Below, piece by piece: positions 1-7,718 of a DNA stretch of 27,026 bases. Numbering within the stretch: position 1 is the stretch's first letter; every line of letters begins with the position of its first letter. The notes under the pieces are model-generated. The model searched no databases. It saw only the letters and a program-made list of their open reading frames with translations, and had not been told where the DNA came from. The DNA is from Methylococcales bacterium (GTDB taxonomy: Bacteria > Pseudomonadota > Gammaproteobacteria > Methylococcales > Methylomonadaceae): contig JAGLUC010000043.1 of NCBI GenBank assembly GCA_023134955.1, positions 1 through 27,026 of the forward strand. The letters run 5' to 3'. Both the position numbers and the translations under genes were made by a program.

Positions 1-815
1 ATAAATAAAGCCGGATCAACCGGGACTTTGTTTAAATAGACTATCCAGTGTAGATGTGGACCTGTTACTCGTCCTGTTTCGCCTACTGTCCCTAATATGT
101 CACCTTGTTTAACAATTTGCCCCGGCTTGACGCTAATTTTATTCATATGTAGATATGCACTTAATAAGCCTTGTCCATGGTCTAAAAACACAGTATTACC
201 ATTAAAATAATAATTGCCTGTATCAATCACTTTGGCAGATGCTGGTGCCATGATGGGTGTGCCAGTTGGTGCGGCAATATCCAGTCCGCTATGGGGTCGC
301 TTGGGTATGTCATTAAAAAAACGTTTTAGTCCAAATAAGCTACTAAGCCTGCCATCAACGGGGGCAATAAAATCTGCATCAATGTTTTGTTCAGTCCACA
401 CGGCTTTGGCTTTAAGCATGGCTTTTTTGTCAGCATTAATCTTTTTAAGGTCTTCTGTGGTAAACCCTGTAACCATACGTTTCTTTTTGATGGTCAGGTA
501 TTGCGCAGGGTAGTCTTTATCAATAATATTAAAGACAAGTTGTTGTTTATTACCGACTGTGTCAATAGTAATTTTATGCTCACCCACTTTTGCTGATAAG
601 GGGATGCCAACTAATGCTAGCCAATGGGTATCGTTCTTTGTGACTAATACACGCTTTTCATAAAAAGTGACTCTGGGCGCAGCCTGGCTAATTTCAGCCA
701 CGGGGATTTTAACTAAACCGCCAGGTACCGCCAGTTGTTCCGGTAGGACACTTGCACCACTTAAAACCGGGTAAAGAAATGAGCAGAGAAAGAGCATAAA
801 ACTTTTTTTAATCAT
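1..815 (-). CDS. Secreted M23-family metallopeptidase (partial, C-terminus beyond left edge)
   Basis: Murein-hydrolase-like zinc peptidase, expected to cut peptide cross-links of peptidoglycan in the periplasm. The frame is open from an ATG at 815 to the left edge, giving 271 complete residues. Residues 1-22 look like a signal peptide (MIKK followed by a hydrophobic stretch ending near LSGAS). Residues 30-115 form a beta-rich N-terminal region. The M23 domain starts near residue 150 (APVDGRLSSLFG) and carries the zinc-ligand motifs HxxxD (H175, D179 in HSGLD) and HxH (H254, H256 in PHLHW), plus H223 in YLHM. All motifs expected of an active LytM-type enzyme are present. The start overlaps the end of xseA by 8 bp, so it is probably co-transcribed and translationally coupled. 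The exact substrate bond is not determined. Confidence 0.88.
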   Translation of the reverse strand, partial: MIKKSFMLFLCSFLYPVLSGASVLPEQLAVPGGLVKIPVAEISQAAPRVTFYEKRVLVTKNDTHWLALVGIPLSAKVGEHKITIDTVGNKQQLVFNIIDKDYPAQYLTIKKKRMVTGFTTEDLKKINADKKAMLKAKAVWTEQNIDADFIAPVDGRLSSLFGLKRFFNDIPKRPHSGLDIAAPTGTPIMAPASAKVIDTGNYYFNGNTVFLDHGQGLLSAYLHMNKISVKPGQIVKQGDILGTVGETGRVTGPHLHWIVYLNKVPVDPALF

Positions 816-2169
816 GATGAGTTTCCTTAACCTGACTGATAATATGGCCATGAGCTAAACGGGTTTTAATAGTATCGTTTATTGTTAGTTGTTGGCTAGA
901 ATTTATCACAGTATTTGAGTCTGGAGTAGTGACAATTGCATAGCCTCTTTCCAGGGTTGCTAATGGGCTGATGGCATTAAGGGTTTGAACCAGAGACATA
1001 TATTTTCTTTGTGAGGATTCAAGTTTGTGCTGAATAGCAAGCTTTAATCTGCTACTTAGATATTGTTGCTGTTGTTGGTAACGTATTATTTTATCAACAG
1101 GGTTGTGCTGGCGTAATAAGTTGTTTTGGTTTTCAATCTGACTTTTTTTGAACTTGATTTTTGATTCAATCGCACGCATTAAGCGAATATCCAAACCATC
1201 AAGTGTTTGGGCATGACGCTGTAATTGTTGTCCTGGATGTTGCTGTTGTAATCTTTTATTTAACCAGCTTAAAGCTTGTTGCTGTTGAGACAAGTGTCGT
1301 TTAATTATTTGTTGTAACTGAAGTTCTATAGATTGAAATTGATTTAGCCAGGACTGTTGATTAGGCACTGCTTTTTCTGCGGCGGCTGATGGAGTTGGGG
1401 CACGTAGATCAGCAACAAAATCTGCAATAGTAAAATCAACTTCATGACCAATGCCAGAAATAATAGGAATTTTACTTTTTACAATAGCGCGAGCCACACA
1501 TTCTTCATTAAAAGCCCATAAATCTTCTATTGAGCCACCACCGCGAGCGAGTATTATAAGATCAACTTGTTTTTGTTGATTAGCGGTTTCTATCGCCTGA
1601 GTAATTTCAAATTTAGCTGCTTCACCCTGTACCGCTGTTGGATAAATAAGCACGGGGATCGCTGGAAAACGTCTTTTTAACACGCTTAAAATATCGTGAA
1701 TTGCAGCACCTGTAGGAGAGGTGATAACAGCAATTTGCTTTGGAATTTCTGGAAGGGATTGTTTTAGACCTGGTTCAAATAAACCTTCATTAAATAATTT
1801 GCTTTTTAATTGCTCAAAAGCTAATTGTAAATCCCCTTCCCCTGCTTGCTGCATTTTATCAACAATTAATTGATAATCACCACGCGCTTCATATAAGCTG
1901 ACTTGAGCAGAAACAATGACTTGCTTGCCATTAATAGGTTTAAAGTTTAGTCGACGTAGTTGCGATTTAAACATAGCACAGCGAATTTGTGCCTTTTGGT
2001 CTTTTAGAGAAAAATAAATATGACCCGAAGAAGGGCTGCTTAAATTAGAAATTTCACCTTCTACTTGGATATTGGAGTAGTAACTAGAAAGTAAGTTTTT
2101 TGTCTCCCTATTTAGATCAGAGACACTGTAAACTTTTTTTTCTGCAAGGGGTAAATTTAAAATATCCAT
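808..2169 (-). CDS. xseA: Exodeoxyribonuclease VII large subunit
   Basis: Large subunit of ExoVII, which degrades single-stranded DNA to oligonucleotides in both directions together with several XseB subunits (xseB is not in this window). Length (453 aa) is normal for the family. The N-terminal OB-fold (about residues 10-110, with VEGEISNLSSPSSGHIYFSLKD) is followed by the catalytic domain with ITSPTGAAIHDIL, LARGGGSIEDLWAFNEE and GIGHEVDFTIADFVADLRAPTPSAAAE, all strongly conserved in XseA. The rest is a glutamine-rich, probably coiled-coil region (about 280-400) and a short C-terminal segment with LERGYAIV. ATG start at 2169. Only 3 bp separate it from the upstream PilZ gene, and it overlaps the downstream M23 peptidase gene, so the three likely form one operon. 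Confidence 0.97.
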   Translation of the reverse strand: MDILNLPLAEKKVYSVSDLNRETKNLLSSYYSNIQVEGEISNLSSPSSGHIYFSLKDQKAQIRCAMFKSQLRRLNFKPINGKQVIVSAQVSLYEARGDYQLIVDKMQQAGEGDLQLAFEQLKSKLFNEGLFEPGLKQSLPEIPKQIAVITSPTGAAIHDILSVLKRRFPAIPVLIYPTAVQGEAAKFEITQAIETANQQKQVDLIILARGGGSIEDLWAFNEECVARAIVKSKIPIISGIGHEVDFTIADFVADLRAPTPSAAAEKAVPNQQSWLNQFQSIELQLQQIIKRHLSQQQQALSWLNKRLQQQHPGQQLQRHAQTLDGLDIRLMRAIESKIKFKKSQIENQNNLLRQHNPVDKIIRYQQQQQYLSSRLKLAIQHKLESSQRKYMSLVQTLNAISPLATLERGYAIVTTPDSNTVINSSQQLTINDTIKTRLAHGHIISQVKETHHD

Positions 2170-2172
2170 TAT

Positions 2173-2910
2173 TTATTTGAAATTTCTTTGCATTTCTCTT
2201 TGGATATTTTGCATATAGCGCAAGAAAGCTGATTCAGCAGGTGGGCTTAGATTAATAAACTCACAACCTATACGATGTCCTTTGTCAGCTCTACTGGGAT
2301 TAACCGCAAAATTAGTTCTCACAACAAAAGAAATAGTATACGTTTTGCTATTATCAAGGGTAAGTTGGCAATTTTCAAATTTTGTAGAAGGTAATAATTG
2401 TTCAGCTAGTTCTTTGGTGTCGCTAAGAATTGCAAAGCCAGTTGCACTGAGGTCAAATAGCTGGAATTTGATTGTCCCTCTTACACCACCACTTCCAAAA
2501 TTTTTAAAATTAATTGAACAATAACTGTTTTTAGATAGAGGCGATCTGGTTCTATAAAATTGGCGGCGTTGTATCCAATACATTTGTTCTGGAATTTTCA
2601 TTGATAAAGCAGGATGTCCAGCTTCGCCAACTCTTGTTATACCAGTTCCATCAAATAATATCTTGATTCCATTACGCTCGGATTTAAAACTCACACTACT
2701 TTGGCTAAGTAATTCTCTGTTTAGATATTCTTTGGGTCCACAATCAATAGTTATTGTTTGTTTTTTCTCATCAATATCTATAATTGCAGTTAAAAAAGAG
2801 AGATTGTCGCCAAAAGTTGCATTAATGATGCAATTTTCATTAGAAAGTGTTTTTAAATGCGCTAGAATTTTGAAGGGAGTAGTAACCAGAAAGTCCGACA
2901 GGTTTTTCAT
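2173..2910 (-). CDS. YcgR-like PilZ domain protein (copy 1)
   Basis: Probable cyclic-di-GMP-binding protein of 245 aa. The N-terminal half (about 1-110) resembles the YcgR-type 'flagellar brake' domain; the C-terminal half is a PilZ domain. Both parts of the c-di-GMP binding signature are present: RxxxR at R116-R120 (in QRRQFYR) and DxSxxG at 153-158 (DLSATG). By family knowledge such proteins couple c-di-GMP to motility or envelope processes; no partner gene is visible here, so the output is unknown. It lies 3 bp upstream of xseA and is probably the first gene of that operon. It is clearly similar to, and exactly as long as, the protein at 3064-3801, sharing stretches such as TIDCGPKEYLN and WIQRRQFYR. 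ATG start. Confidence 0.85.
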   Translation of the reverse strand: MKNLSDFLVTTPFKILAHLKTLSNENCIINATFGDNLSFLTAIIDIDEKKQTITIDCGPKEYLNRELLSQSSVSFKSERNGIKILFDGTGITRVGEAGHPALSMKIPEQMYWIQRRQFYRTRSPLSKNSYCSINFKNFGSGGVRGTIKFQLFDLSATGFAILSDTKELAEQLLPSTKFENCQLTLDNSKTYTISFVVRTNFAVNPSRADKGHRIGCEFINLSPPAESAFLRYMQNIQREMQRNFK

Positions 2911-3063
2911 TGAATAATGAATCCGTATTCTTTTTATTAAGAAGATATTATAGAATAATTAGCGTGTATAGGTAAGAGCTTACTTTGCAAGTGCGTCTAT
3001 CTGTAATGGTGGGTTAATGCTTTAAGCTTGTTGATAATGAGAGCAGACAATATTTTCTATAGT

Positions 3064-3801
3064 CTATTTTTGTTTTTGCTTAATTTCACGCTCTACATTT
3101 TGCATGTATCTTAAAATAGTTGATTCAATTTTAGGTGATATATTAGTAATAAGAAAGCCTACCCGTTTGGTTTTTTCAGGGTTATTAGGGTTTAAAGGAG
3201 TCTGGTGTTTAACTTCAAGTGAAATAGTTTGCTGTTCTTCATTTTCAAGAATCAATGTGCAATTATTTAATTCTGTAGAAGAAACGAGATGATTAGCTTG
3301 CTCAAATGAATCTACTAAAATTGATAGTCCATTTGCACTTAAGTCATAAAGCTTGAAGTTTATTATGTCTGTCTCTGTATCTTCATTTTTAAAGGCAATC
3401 GCACAATAACTTTCTTTTGATAAAGGAGACTTTATTCTATAAAATTGCCTTCTTTGTATCCAACAAATAGAGGTAGGGATAGAAATAGTAAATGCAGGTT
3501 GCTCTGGTCTTCCTGCTTTTTTAATATTTCGTCCTTCAAACAGAACTTTAATGCCTTTGTATTCTGTTGAGAATTTGATAATGGCACTGTCATGTAAGCG
3601 TTTATTAAGGTATTCCTTAGGCCCACAATCAATAGTAATGATTTGTTGCTCTGCATCAATATTCAAAATAGCGGTTAAAAAAGTATCTTTTTCATTTTCA
3701 CCAAAAGCGGCAGAAATTAAACATCTTTCAGTTGACAATAGCTTCAACTTGGTCAAAACCTGTGTTGGTTTTCTGCTTAGATACTTAGCAATATCATCCA
3801 T
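3064..3801 (-). CDS. YcgR-like PilZ domain protein (copy 2)
   Basis: Second 245-aa protein with the same architecture as its neighbour at 2173-2910: a YcgR-like N-terminal domain (about 1-112) and a PilZ domain. The c-di-GMP signature is intact, with RxxxR at R118-R122 (QRRQFYR) and DxSxxG at 153-158 (DLSANG). The two proteins align almost end to end with many identical blocks, so a tandem duplication is the simplest explanation. Divergence is highest between the two signature motifs and at the C-terminus. A 153-bp gap separates the genes, so copy 2 could be transcribed with or without the xseA operon. It is divergent from the SMR gene. Downstream target unknown. Confidence 0.85.
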   Translation of the reverse strand: MDDIAKYLSRKPTQVLTKLKLLSTERCLISAAFGENEKDTFLTAILNIDAEQQIITIDCGPKEYLNKRLHDSAIIKFSTEYKGIKVLFEGRNIKKAGRPEQPAFTISIPTSICWIQRRQFYRIKSPLSKESYCAIAFKNEDTETDIINFKLYDLSANGLSILVDSFEQANHLVSSTELNNCTLILENEEQQTISLEVKHQTPLNPNNPEKTKRVGFLITNISPKIESTILRYMQNVEREIKQKQK

Positions 3802-3905
3802 AAAGAATATGAGTTATTTGTTTAAAAAGAACTATTGTAGAATAAATGTTTTTTTTATGCACCTTAATATACTTTATGGATTGGGTGTACTAGTATAAAT
3901 TTAGT

Positions 3906-3913
3906 AAGGAGAA
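3906..3913 (+). promoter_or_regulatory. Ribosome binding site of the SMR exporter gene
   Basis: AAGGAGAA ends 4 bases before the ATG at 3918. It is one of the clearest Shine-Dalgarno sequences in the window and supports this start. Confidence 0.75.
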
Positions 3914-3917
3914 GTTA

Positions 3918-4241
3918 ATGATAGGATGGTTGTTTTTATTTATTGCGGGTTGTTCTGAGATTATTTTCGCGCTGAGCCTAAAATATAATGATGGTTTTAC
4001 CAAATTATACCCAAGCATCGTGACAGCTATTTCTGGCGGTATTAGTTTTTATTTATTAATGTTGGCGATTAGAACCTTACCCCTAGGCACTGCTTATGCT
4101 ATATGGACAGGGATGGGAGCCGTGGGGGTTGCGATTTTAGGTATGTTTTTATTTAAGGAATCCACAGAGTGGGTAAGGGTGGTATCAATCAGTTTAATTG
4201 TTGTTGGAATGGTTGGCTTAAAGTTGACCCATGTTGAATAA
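3918..4241 (+). CDS. SMR-family exporter, Gdx/SugE subtype (likely guanidinium/H+ antiporter)
   Basis: Small four-helix inner-membrane transporter of 107 aa, the normal SMR length. The essential proton- and substrate-binding glutamate is E14 in helix 1 (AGCSEIIFALSLKY). The segment LPLGTAYAIWTGMGAVG (about 54-70) matches the Gdx/SugE subgroup (WTGxGxVG) rather than EmrE (WSGVG), so guanidinium export is more likely than broad drug efflux; this is inference from motif class. Such proteins work as dual-topology homodimers. The 116-bp upstream region shows no recognisable guanidine riboswitch. The next gene starts 25 bp downstream, so transcription may continue into the sulfur-relay genes. SMR assignment is firm; substrate less so. 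Confidence 0.9.
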   Translation: MIGWLFLFIAGCSEIIFALSLKYNDGFTKLYPSIVTAISGGISFYLLMLAIRTLPLGTAYAIWTGMGAVGVAILGMFLFKESTEWVRVVSISLIVVGMVGLKLTHVE

Positions 4242-4266
4242 AAGCTGAATAAAATAAAACCTTAAG

Positions 4267-4560
4267 ATGCTACATTTAATTTTTCAAACCGTAACTGATA
4301 GCTCTATTTTACATCGTATTGATAGTGGTGATGATGTTGTTTTTTTTGAGAATGCGCTTTTTCGACTTAATCAAGCCAGTATATTGAGTGACGAATTACA
4401 GCGTATGCTTAAAAATAATGTCAATCTCTATGTTTTAAGTGACGAGCTGGAAACCAGAGGGATTAATACTGATGAATTAGTTTTAGGTATTGAAGCCATT
4501 GACTATAAGTTTTTTGTCAGGTTAACAGAAAAAAACCAGGTTGTTAGCTCGTGGAATTAA
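4267..4560 (+). CDS. DsrH/TusB-family sulfur relay protein
   Basis: 97-aa protein with the features of DsrH/TusB: MLHLIF at the N-terminus, a glycine/aspartate turn followed by a hydrophobic strand (GDDVVFFENAL), the block LYVLSDELETRGI, and the ending IDYKFFVRLTEKN...SW, which resembles the TusB ending. In TusBCD or DsrEFH this subunit helps pass persulfide sulfur toward TusE/DsrC, for tRNA 2-thiouridine synthesis or sulfur oxidation respectively. The protein has no cysteine, so it cannot itself carry sulfur. The partner subunits (TusC/DsrF and TusD/DsrE) are not in this window. ATG start without a strong Shine-Dalgarno; the stop overlaps the next start by 10 bp. Confidence 0.78.
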   Translation: MLHLIFQTVTDSSILHRIDSGDDVVFFENALFRLNQASILSDELQRMLKNNVNLYVLSDELETRGINTDELVLGIEAIDYKFFVRLTEKNQVVSSWN

Positions 4561-4883
4561 CTGTAGACGGTAATATTTTAAACACTAATGAAGAAGGATT
4601 TTTATCTGATATTAATGACTGGAATGAGGCGGTAGCTATTGAAATTGCCAGGTTAAATAATGTTGAAATTAATGAATTACATTGGGAGATAATCTTCTTT
4701 ATCCGAGATTATTATCAAATGTTTAAGCATTTGCCTAATGCACGTGTTTTTACTAAAGCGATTAGAAAAGAATTTGGAGAAGAAAAAGGTAACAGCCGAT
4801 ATTTACATAAATTATTTCCACAAGGCCCTTTAAAATATGCCTGTAAAATAGCAGGATTACCCAAACCGCCGACTTGTTTGTAG
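4551..4883 (+). CDS. DsrC/TusE-family sulfur carrier with two C-terminal cysteines
   Basis: 110-aa DsrC/TusE protein, a small sulfur carrier that holds a persulfide on its penultimate cysteine. Family hallmarks: EEGFLSDINDWNEAVA near the N-terminus, HWEIIFFIRDYY, EFGEEKGNSRYLHKLFP, and the flexible C-terminal arm KIAGLPKPPTCL. The arm has both conserved cysteines, C98 and penultimate C109, 11 positions apart as in redox-active DsrC; from memory, E. coli TusE has threonine at the first position. The start is a GTG at 4551, overlapping the end of the DsrH/TusB-like gene by 10 bp, so the two are translationally coupled. Whether it serves tRNA thiolation or sulfur metabolism cannot be decided here. 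Confidence 0.88.
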   Translation: MELTVDGNILNTNEEGFLSDINDWNEAVAIEIARLNNVEINELHWEIIFFIRDYYQMFKHLPNARVFTKAIRKEFGEEKGNSRYLHKLFPQGPLKYACKIAGLPKPPTCL

Positions 4884-5046
4884 AGTTTGACAGGGACTAT
4901 GAAAAATTGAGGCTGCGTCAGTTTTCAATAGATATAGACACAGAGACCATGGAAAATACAGAAATCAAAAGAATCTGACAATGGTTAGGCAAAACAATAA
5001 TAACGTGAAGAGTATATAGCAACAGAGATTTTTTAAAAACCTCCTC

Positions 5047-6174
5047 CTAAACCATATGAGCAGAAGTAAGCAACTGTCTTTTGAATTCCATAACTTCCAT
5101 TAAAACCGATTCTATATGATGATTTGTATCAATACTAACCCAAGTCGTATGACTGCCAGGTTTATGTGCAGGGTCACTATAAAGAAAAAGTTGTTTATCT
5201 CCCCAACTAAATTTTGAGCTTAAATAATATTCAGAGGTAATTATAACTTTTGCTAAATGGTTAAATTGTTTGTATTTATAACCACTGTTTACAGGATGTC
5301 CACGAGCAATAAAATACTCTTTATCAATTGTGTAGCGAATTTTACCATTCGTATTAGGAAAAGGACTTGATTCATCACTTGAACTAGGGTTGCGTACCCC
5401 ATAGTCAGCAAAGACAATATCCAAGGATGGGGTTTCAGAAAGGAGTGTTCGCCAAGTTAGCATCTCCTTACGAAGAACTAGACCTGTGGTATTCTGGGTT
5501 TTGACCGCTGATGAAATAAAAGGAGGCAATGAACAACCAGCCAACATAAACTGAGAAAATCCTATTTGACGAGTAAGATAAATAGCTTGTTTGGCATTTT
5601 TAATCATTCCGTCTATATGATGGGATTGCTTTGAAACATCTCCAAAATCAATTAATAATTTGATTTTAGAAGGATCTATTTCTAGTTTTTTGATTATTTC
5701 AAGTAAACGCCCATTAAAATAGTCCGAATCTGACATATCATCAATTGTATCTGCATCCATATTTAATCGAATACAAAAATTGCGCCCATTTTCAAGTTTT
5801 ATACCTCGAAGAGCATTTTCATACACGGGATCTTCCCAGCGAACATAATCAACAATAGGATTAACATTTACATCAAGCAATTCTAGTCTATTACAAAGAA
5901 AAGGAAGTACATGTTCTCCATTTTCAGTTTGCGCATTTGTTGCCCATCGAGGTAAATCTATAAAGATAGTTCTGCCTGCCCATGCCTTAGCAAGGTCTGA
6001 TGCTTTTTTATTTAAAAAGGTTTGTATTGGTTCAATTTTTTTTCTAGCACTTTCATCTAGTTGAGGCACATCAAACCAAGGCGTAATGAAATCAATTCCT
6101 CTTTCAGAAAGATGAGTTATAGCATCAAACTCACCCTTTTTTGCTTTTAAAATTGGTACATAAATTATTTTCAT
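5047..6174 (-). CDS. Beta family protein (T4 beta-protein-like family), function unknown
   Basis: 375-aa protein. The opening IIYVPILKAKKGEFDAITHLS followed by ITPWFDVP is characteristic of proteins annotated as 'beta family protein' (Beta_protein, PF14350); this is from memory of the family, not a search. No catalytic motif is recognisable, and there is no signal peptide or membrane segment. Alternating hydrophobic strands and helices (IKLLIDFGD, FSQFMLAGC, SLDIVFADYG) suggest an alpha/beta fold, possibly barrel-like. The ATG at 6174 is preferred over the TTG one codon earlier. It begins 6 bp after the stop of the HigA-ImmA/IrrE gene, so it is probably the third gene of that operon. Association with a toxin-antitoxin pair suggests a role in phage defence or as an effector, which is inference. 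Confidence 0.75.
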   Translation of the reverse strand: MKIIYVPILKAKKGEFDAITHLSERGIDFITPWFDVPQLDESARKKIEPIQTFLNKKASDLAKAWAGRTIFIDLPRWATNAQTENGEHVLPFLCNRLELLDVNVNPIVDYVRWEDPVYENALRGIKLENGRNFCIRLNMDADTIDDMSDSDYFNGRLLEIIKKLEIDPSKIKLLIDFGDVSKQSHHIDGMIKNAKQAIYLTRQIGFSQFMLAGCSLPPFISSAVKTQNTTGLVLRKEMLTWRTLLSETPSLDIVFADYGVRNPSSSDESSPFPNTNGKIRYTIDKEYFIARGHPVNSGYKYKQFNHLAKVIITSEYYLSSKFSWGDKQLFLYSDPAHKPGSHTTWVSIDTNHHIESVLMEVMEFKRQLLTSAHMV

Positions 6175-6180
6175 CAATAA

Positions 6181-7395
6181 TCACTCATTAAGTAAAGGTT
6201 GAAATATTTTTCTTACTTCCCCATTCCCTATAAAGTCGGAGAATAGTTGATAATTTCCTGTTTCTCGTCTAATTCTGCCTGCAATAATTGCAGGGTGAAT
6301 TTTCAATTCACGAGAAAGAGCATCTATGCTTTCACTACTTGGTGAAAGATAAGCATCGCTACGCTTCCATGAAATCCTTGGGATAAAAGCTTCCCTAGCA
6401 ATTCTATTTGCCTCTGCTTCACGGCGATCTTCTGATGAAACGTCTAAATCATCGAGAAATTTTTCATCTTGATCAATATGCTTCCAAAGGTGTGCAACTT
6501 CATGTAAAAGAGTAAACCAAAAGTTATCTAATCGATCATGGCGCAGGGTTAATCCAATTATAGGGGTTCCATCTATATCTTTTAATGCTGCACCATCAAG
6601 CATGGTGCCTTTTAAATGAGGTTCAATAATGACAGCAATACCGTGCTTTTCCAAAAATTCAATTGCTAACTTTACTCCATCATCAAACCAACTTAGCTGT
6701 GCTAGATCACGAAGAAAAGAGCGAGTTAATACTTCTTGATGAAATTCACCTAATTTTGACTTTTTTTCGCGAGCACTTTGCACAATACGAGCAAGCCAAG
6801 CATAAAGAGCATATTTAGTAGTCGGTGAATACGCTTCACCAGAGAGACCTCTTTTAAATGCTGCCGCGTCTTTAAATTGTCCTCCCATTTTAGAAATAAA
6901 CTCTTGAACCACTTCTTCAGTAGATGAATTGATTCCTCCAGATATTTTATGTAGCCAACCCCTAGTTACCATTTCTTTAACAGGAAATTTAGACCAATCA
7001 ATACTTTCTTTAGTTTGTGGTGAATCTATTGTTAAAAGCCCAACTAAAGTATCAGTTGAAATATCCAAACCGAGTGCAATAGCACGAATCATAGCTATAG
7101 TTAAAGGTCGTTTCCTGTTTAACACTTCCGATACTCTGCTTCTTGTTCCAAAATAAGGAATAAGATCAGCTTGTTTTAACCCTTTTTCCTGCATCCGAAA
7201 TAAAATTGCGTCAATTGGATCAGGTGGTTCAATAGGATATTTTTTATTTTCATAATCTTCAATTACAAGCGTAAGCAATTCCAACCTATCACTTTCTTTT
7301 GAACCTAGTTTAGGCATTAGCATCATAAGATCATGAACCTCTTTCAAGTAACCTTTATGTTGCTGCTCGGTTTGAATGACCTTGATATTATTCAT
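6181..7395 (-). CDS. HigA-like antitoxin fused to an ImmA/IrrE metallopeptidase domain
   Basis: 404-aa two-domain protein. Residues 20-120 match HigA (YgjM-like) antitoxins: ESDRLELLTLVIEDYENKKYPIEPPDPIDAI, then an XRE helix-turn-helix (about 73-115) with GTRSRVSEVLNRKRPLTIAMIRA. The C-terminal part (about 225-345) is an ImmA/IrrE domain with the zinc motif HExxH (H298, E299, H302 in LLHEVAHLW) and a probable third ligand in REAEANRIAREAFIP (E326 or E328). Such peptidases often cleave or inactivate repressors on a stress signal. It follows and overlaps the HigB-like toxin gene by 8 bp (ATGAATAA) when the ATG at 7395 is used; a TTG at 7416 is possible but gives a longer overlap. Likely roles are toxin neutralisation and operon autoregulation, with the peptidase providing a release switch (inference). 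Confidence 0.88.
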   Translation of the reverse strand: MNNIKVIQTEQQHKGYLKEVHDLMMLMPKLGSKESDRLELLTLVIEDYENKKYPIEPPDPIDAILFRMQEKGLKQADLIPYFGTRSRVSEVLNRKRPLTIAMIRAIALGLDISTDTLVGLLTIDSPQTKESIDWSKFPVKEMVTRGWLHKISGGINSSTEEVVQEFISKMGGQFKDAAAFKRGLSGEAYSPTTKYALYAWLARIVQSAREKKSKLGEFHQEVLTRSFLRDLAQLSWFDDGVKLAIEFLEKHGIAVIIEPHLKGTMLDGAALKDIDGTPIIGLTLRHDRLDNFWFTLLHEVAHLWKHIDQDEKFLDDLDVSSEDRREAEANRIAREAFIPRISWKRSDAYLSPSSESIDALSRELKIHPAIIAGRIRRETGNYQLFSDFIGNGEVRKIFQPLLNE

Positions 7396-7666
7396 TATTA
7401 TCTTTTGTAGATTCAATAAGGTTTCTAATTAACACTGTTTTTTGGGGAAAAAGAATAAACACTTCAATCTCATATTTACCTTGCTCCATTTGAAATAAAA
7501 AAGAACTAGAATTAATTGCTTGGGTCGTAGGAAATTGTAGAAGAACATCATTTTCACAGTGCCATTTTGCACAGGTAAGCTCAGACACCCAGCTTGCAAG
7601 CCATTTATCTATTTTTTTGCTTCTATTTTTAATATAAGTTAATTTGTCTCTACCTAAAAGGCGCAT
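7388..7666 (-). CDS. HigB-like type II toxin (probable mRNA interferase)
   Basis: 92-aa protein resembling the HigB_toxin family (YgjN-like): N-terminal MRLLGRDKL, a central W..W..EL..A.W pattern (DKWLASWVSELTCAKW), then FLFQMEQGKYEIEVFILFPQKTVLIRNLI, where HigB proteins have a Y-basic strand and an IRFIGTH-like ending. The usual histidine after this strand is absent (IRNLIESTKD), so catalytic competence is uncertain. The ATG at 7666 is chosen because family members begin with MR and the predicted transcription start near 7684 leaves almost no leader for the TTG at 7681. A GGGA 8 bases upstream of the ATG is a weak ribosome site. Toxin precedes antitoxin, as in higBA loci. By family knowledge HigB cuts mRNA on the ribosome. 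Confidence 0.75.
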   Translation of the reverse strand: MRLLGRDKLTYIKNRSKKIDKWLASWVSELTCAKWHCENDVLLQFPTTQAINSSSFLFQMEQGKYEIEVFILFPQKTVLIRNLIESTKDNNE

Positions 7667-7690
7667 AATATCTATTCCCAATTTGGTATC

Positions 7691-7718
7691 ATTGTATAGC
7701 TATTTACAAGCATGTCAA
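7691..7718 (-). promoter_or_regulatory. Sigma70-type promoter of the higB-like/higA-ImmA/beta operon
   Basis: On the minus strand, TTGACA (7718-7713, all six consensus bases) is followed after 16 bp by TACAAT (7696-7691, five of six). A start site near 7684 would give a leader of about 18 bases before the ATG at 7666. The decamer CATGTCRATA occurs at 7711-7720, overlapping the -35 box, and again at 7740-7749, which could be operator half-sites for the XRE antitoxin (inference). Confidence 0.6.

Noticed and set aside
214..596. Plus-strand frames at the left edge
   Set aside because: They are antisense shadows of the M23 peptidase gene, whose frame carries clear catalytic motifs.
4884..5046. 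Possible attachment site at the left border of the TA island
   Set aside because: No repeat shared with the right border (8490-8897) was found and there is no integrase or tRNA gene nearby.
7396..7416. TTG start extending the HigA-ImmA/IrrE protein by seven codons
   Set aside because: The ATG at 7395 gives the compact ATGAATAA overlap typical of coupled genes; the extension adds no family sequence.
7667..7681. TTG start that would extend the HigB-like toxin by five codons
   Set aside because: The predicted transcription start lies only about 3 bases upstream, and relatives start with the MR that follows; the ATG at 7666 is preferred.
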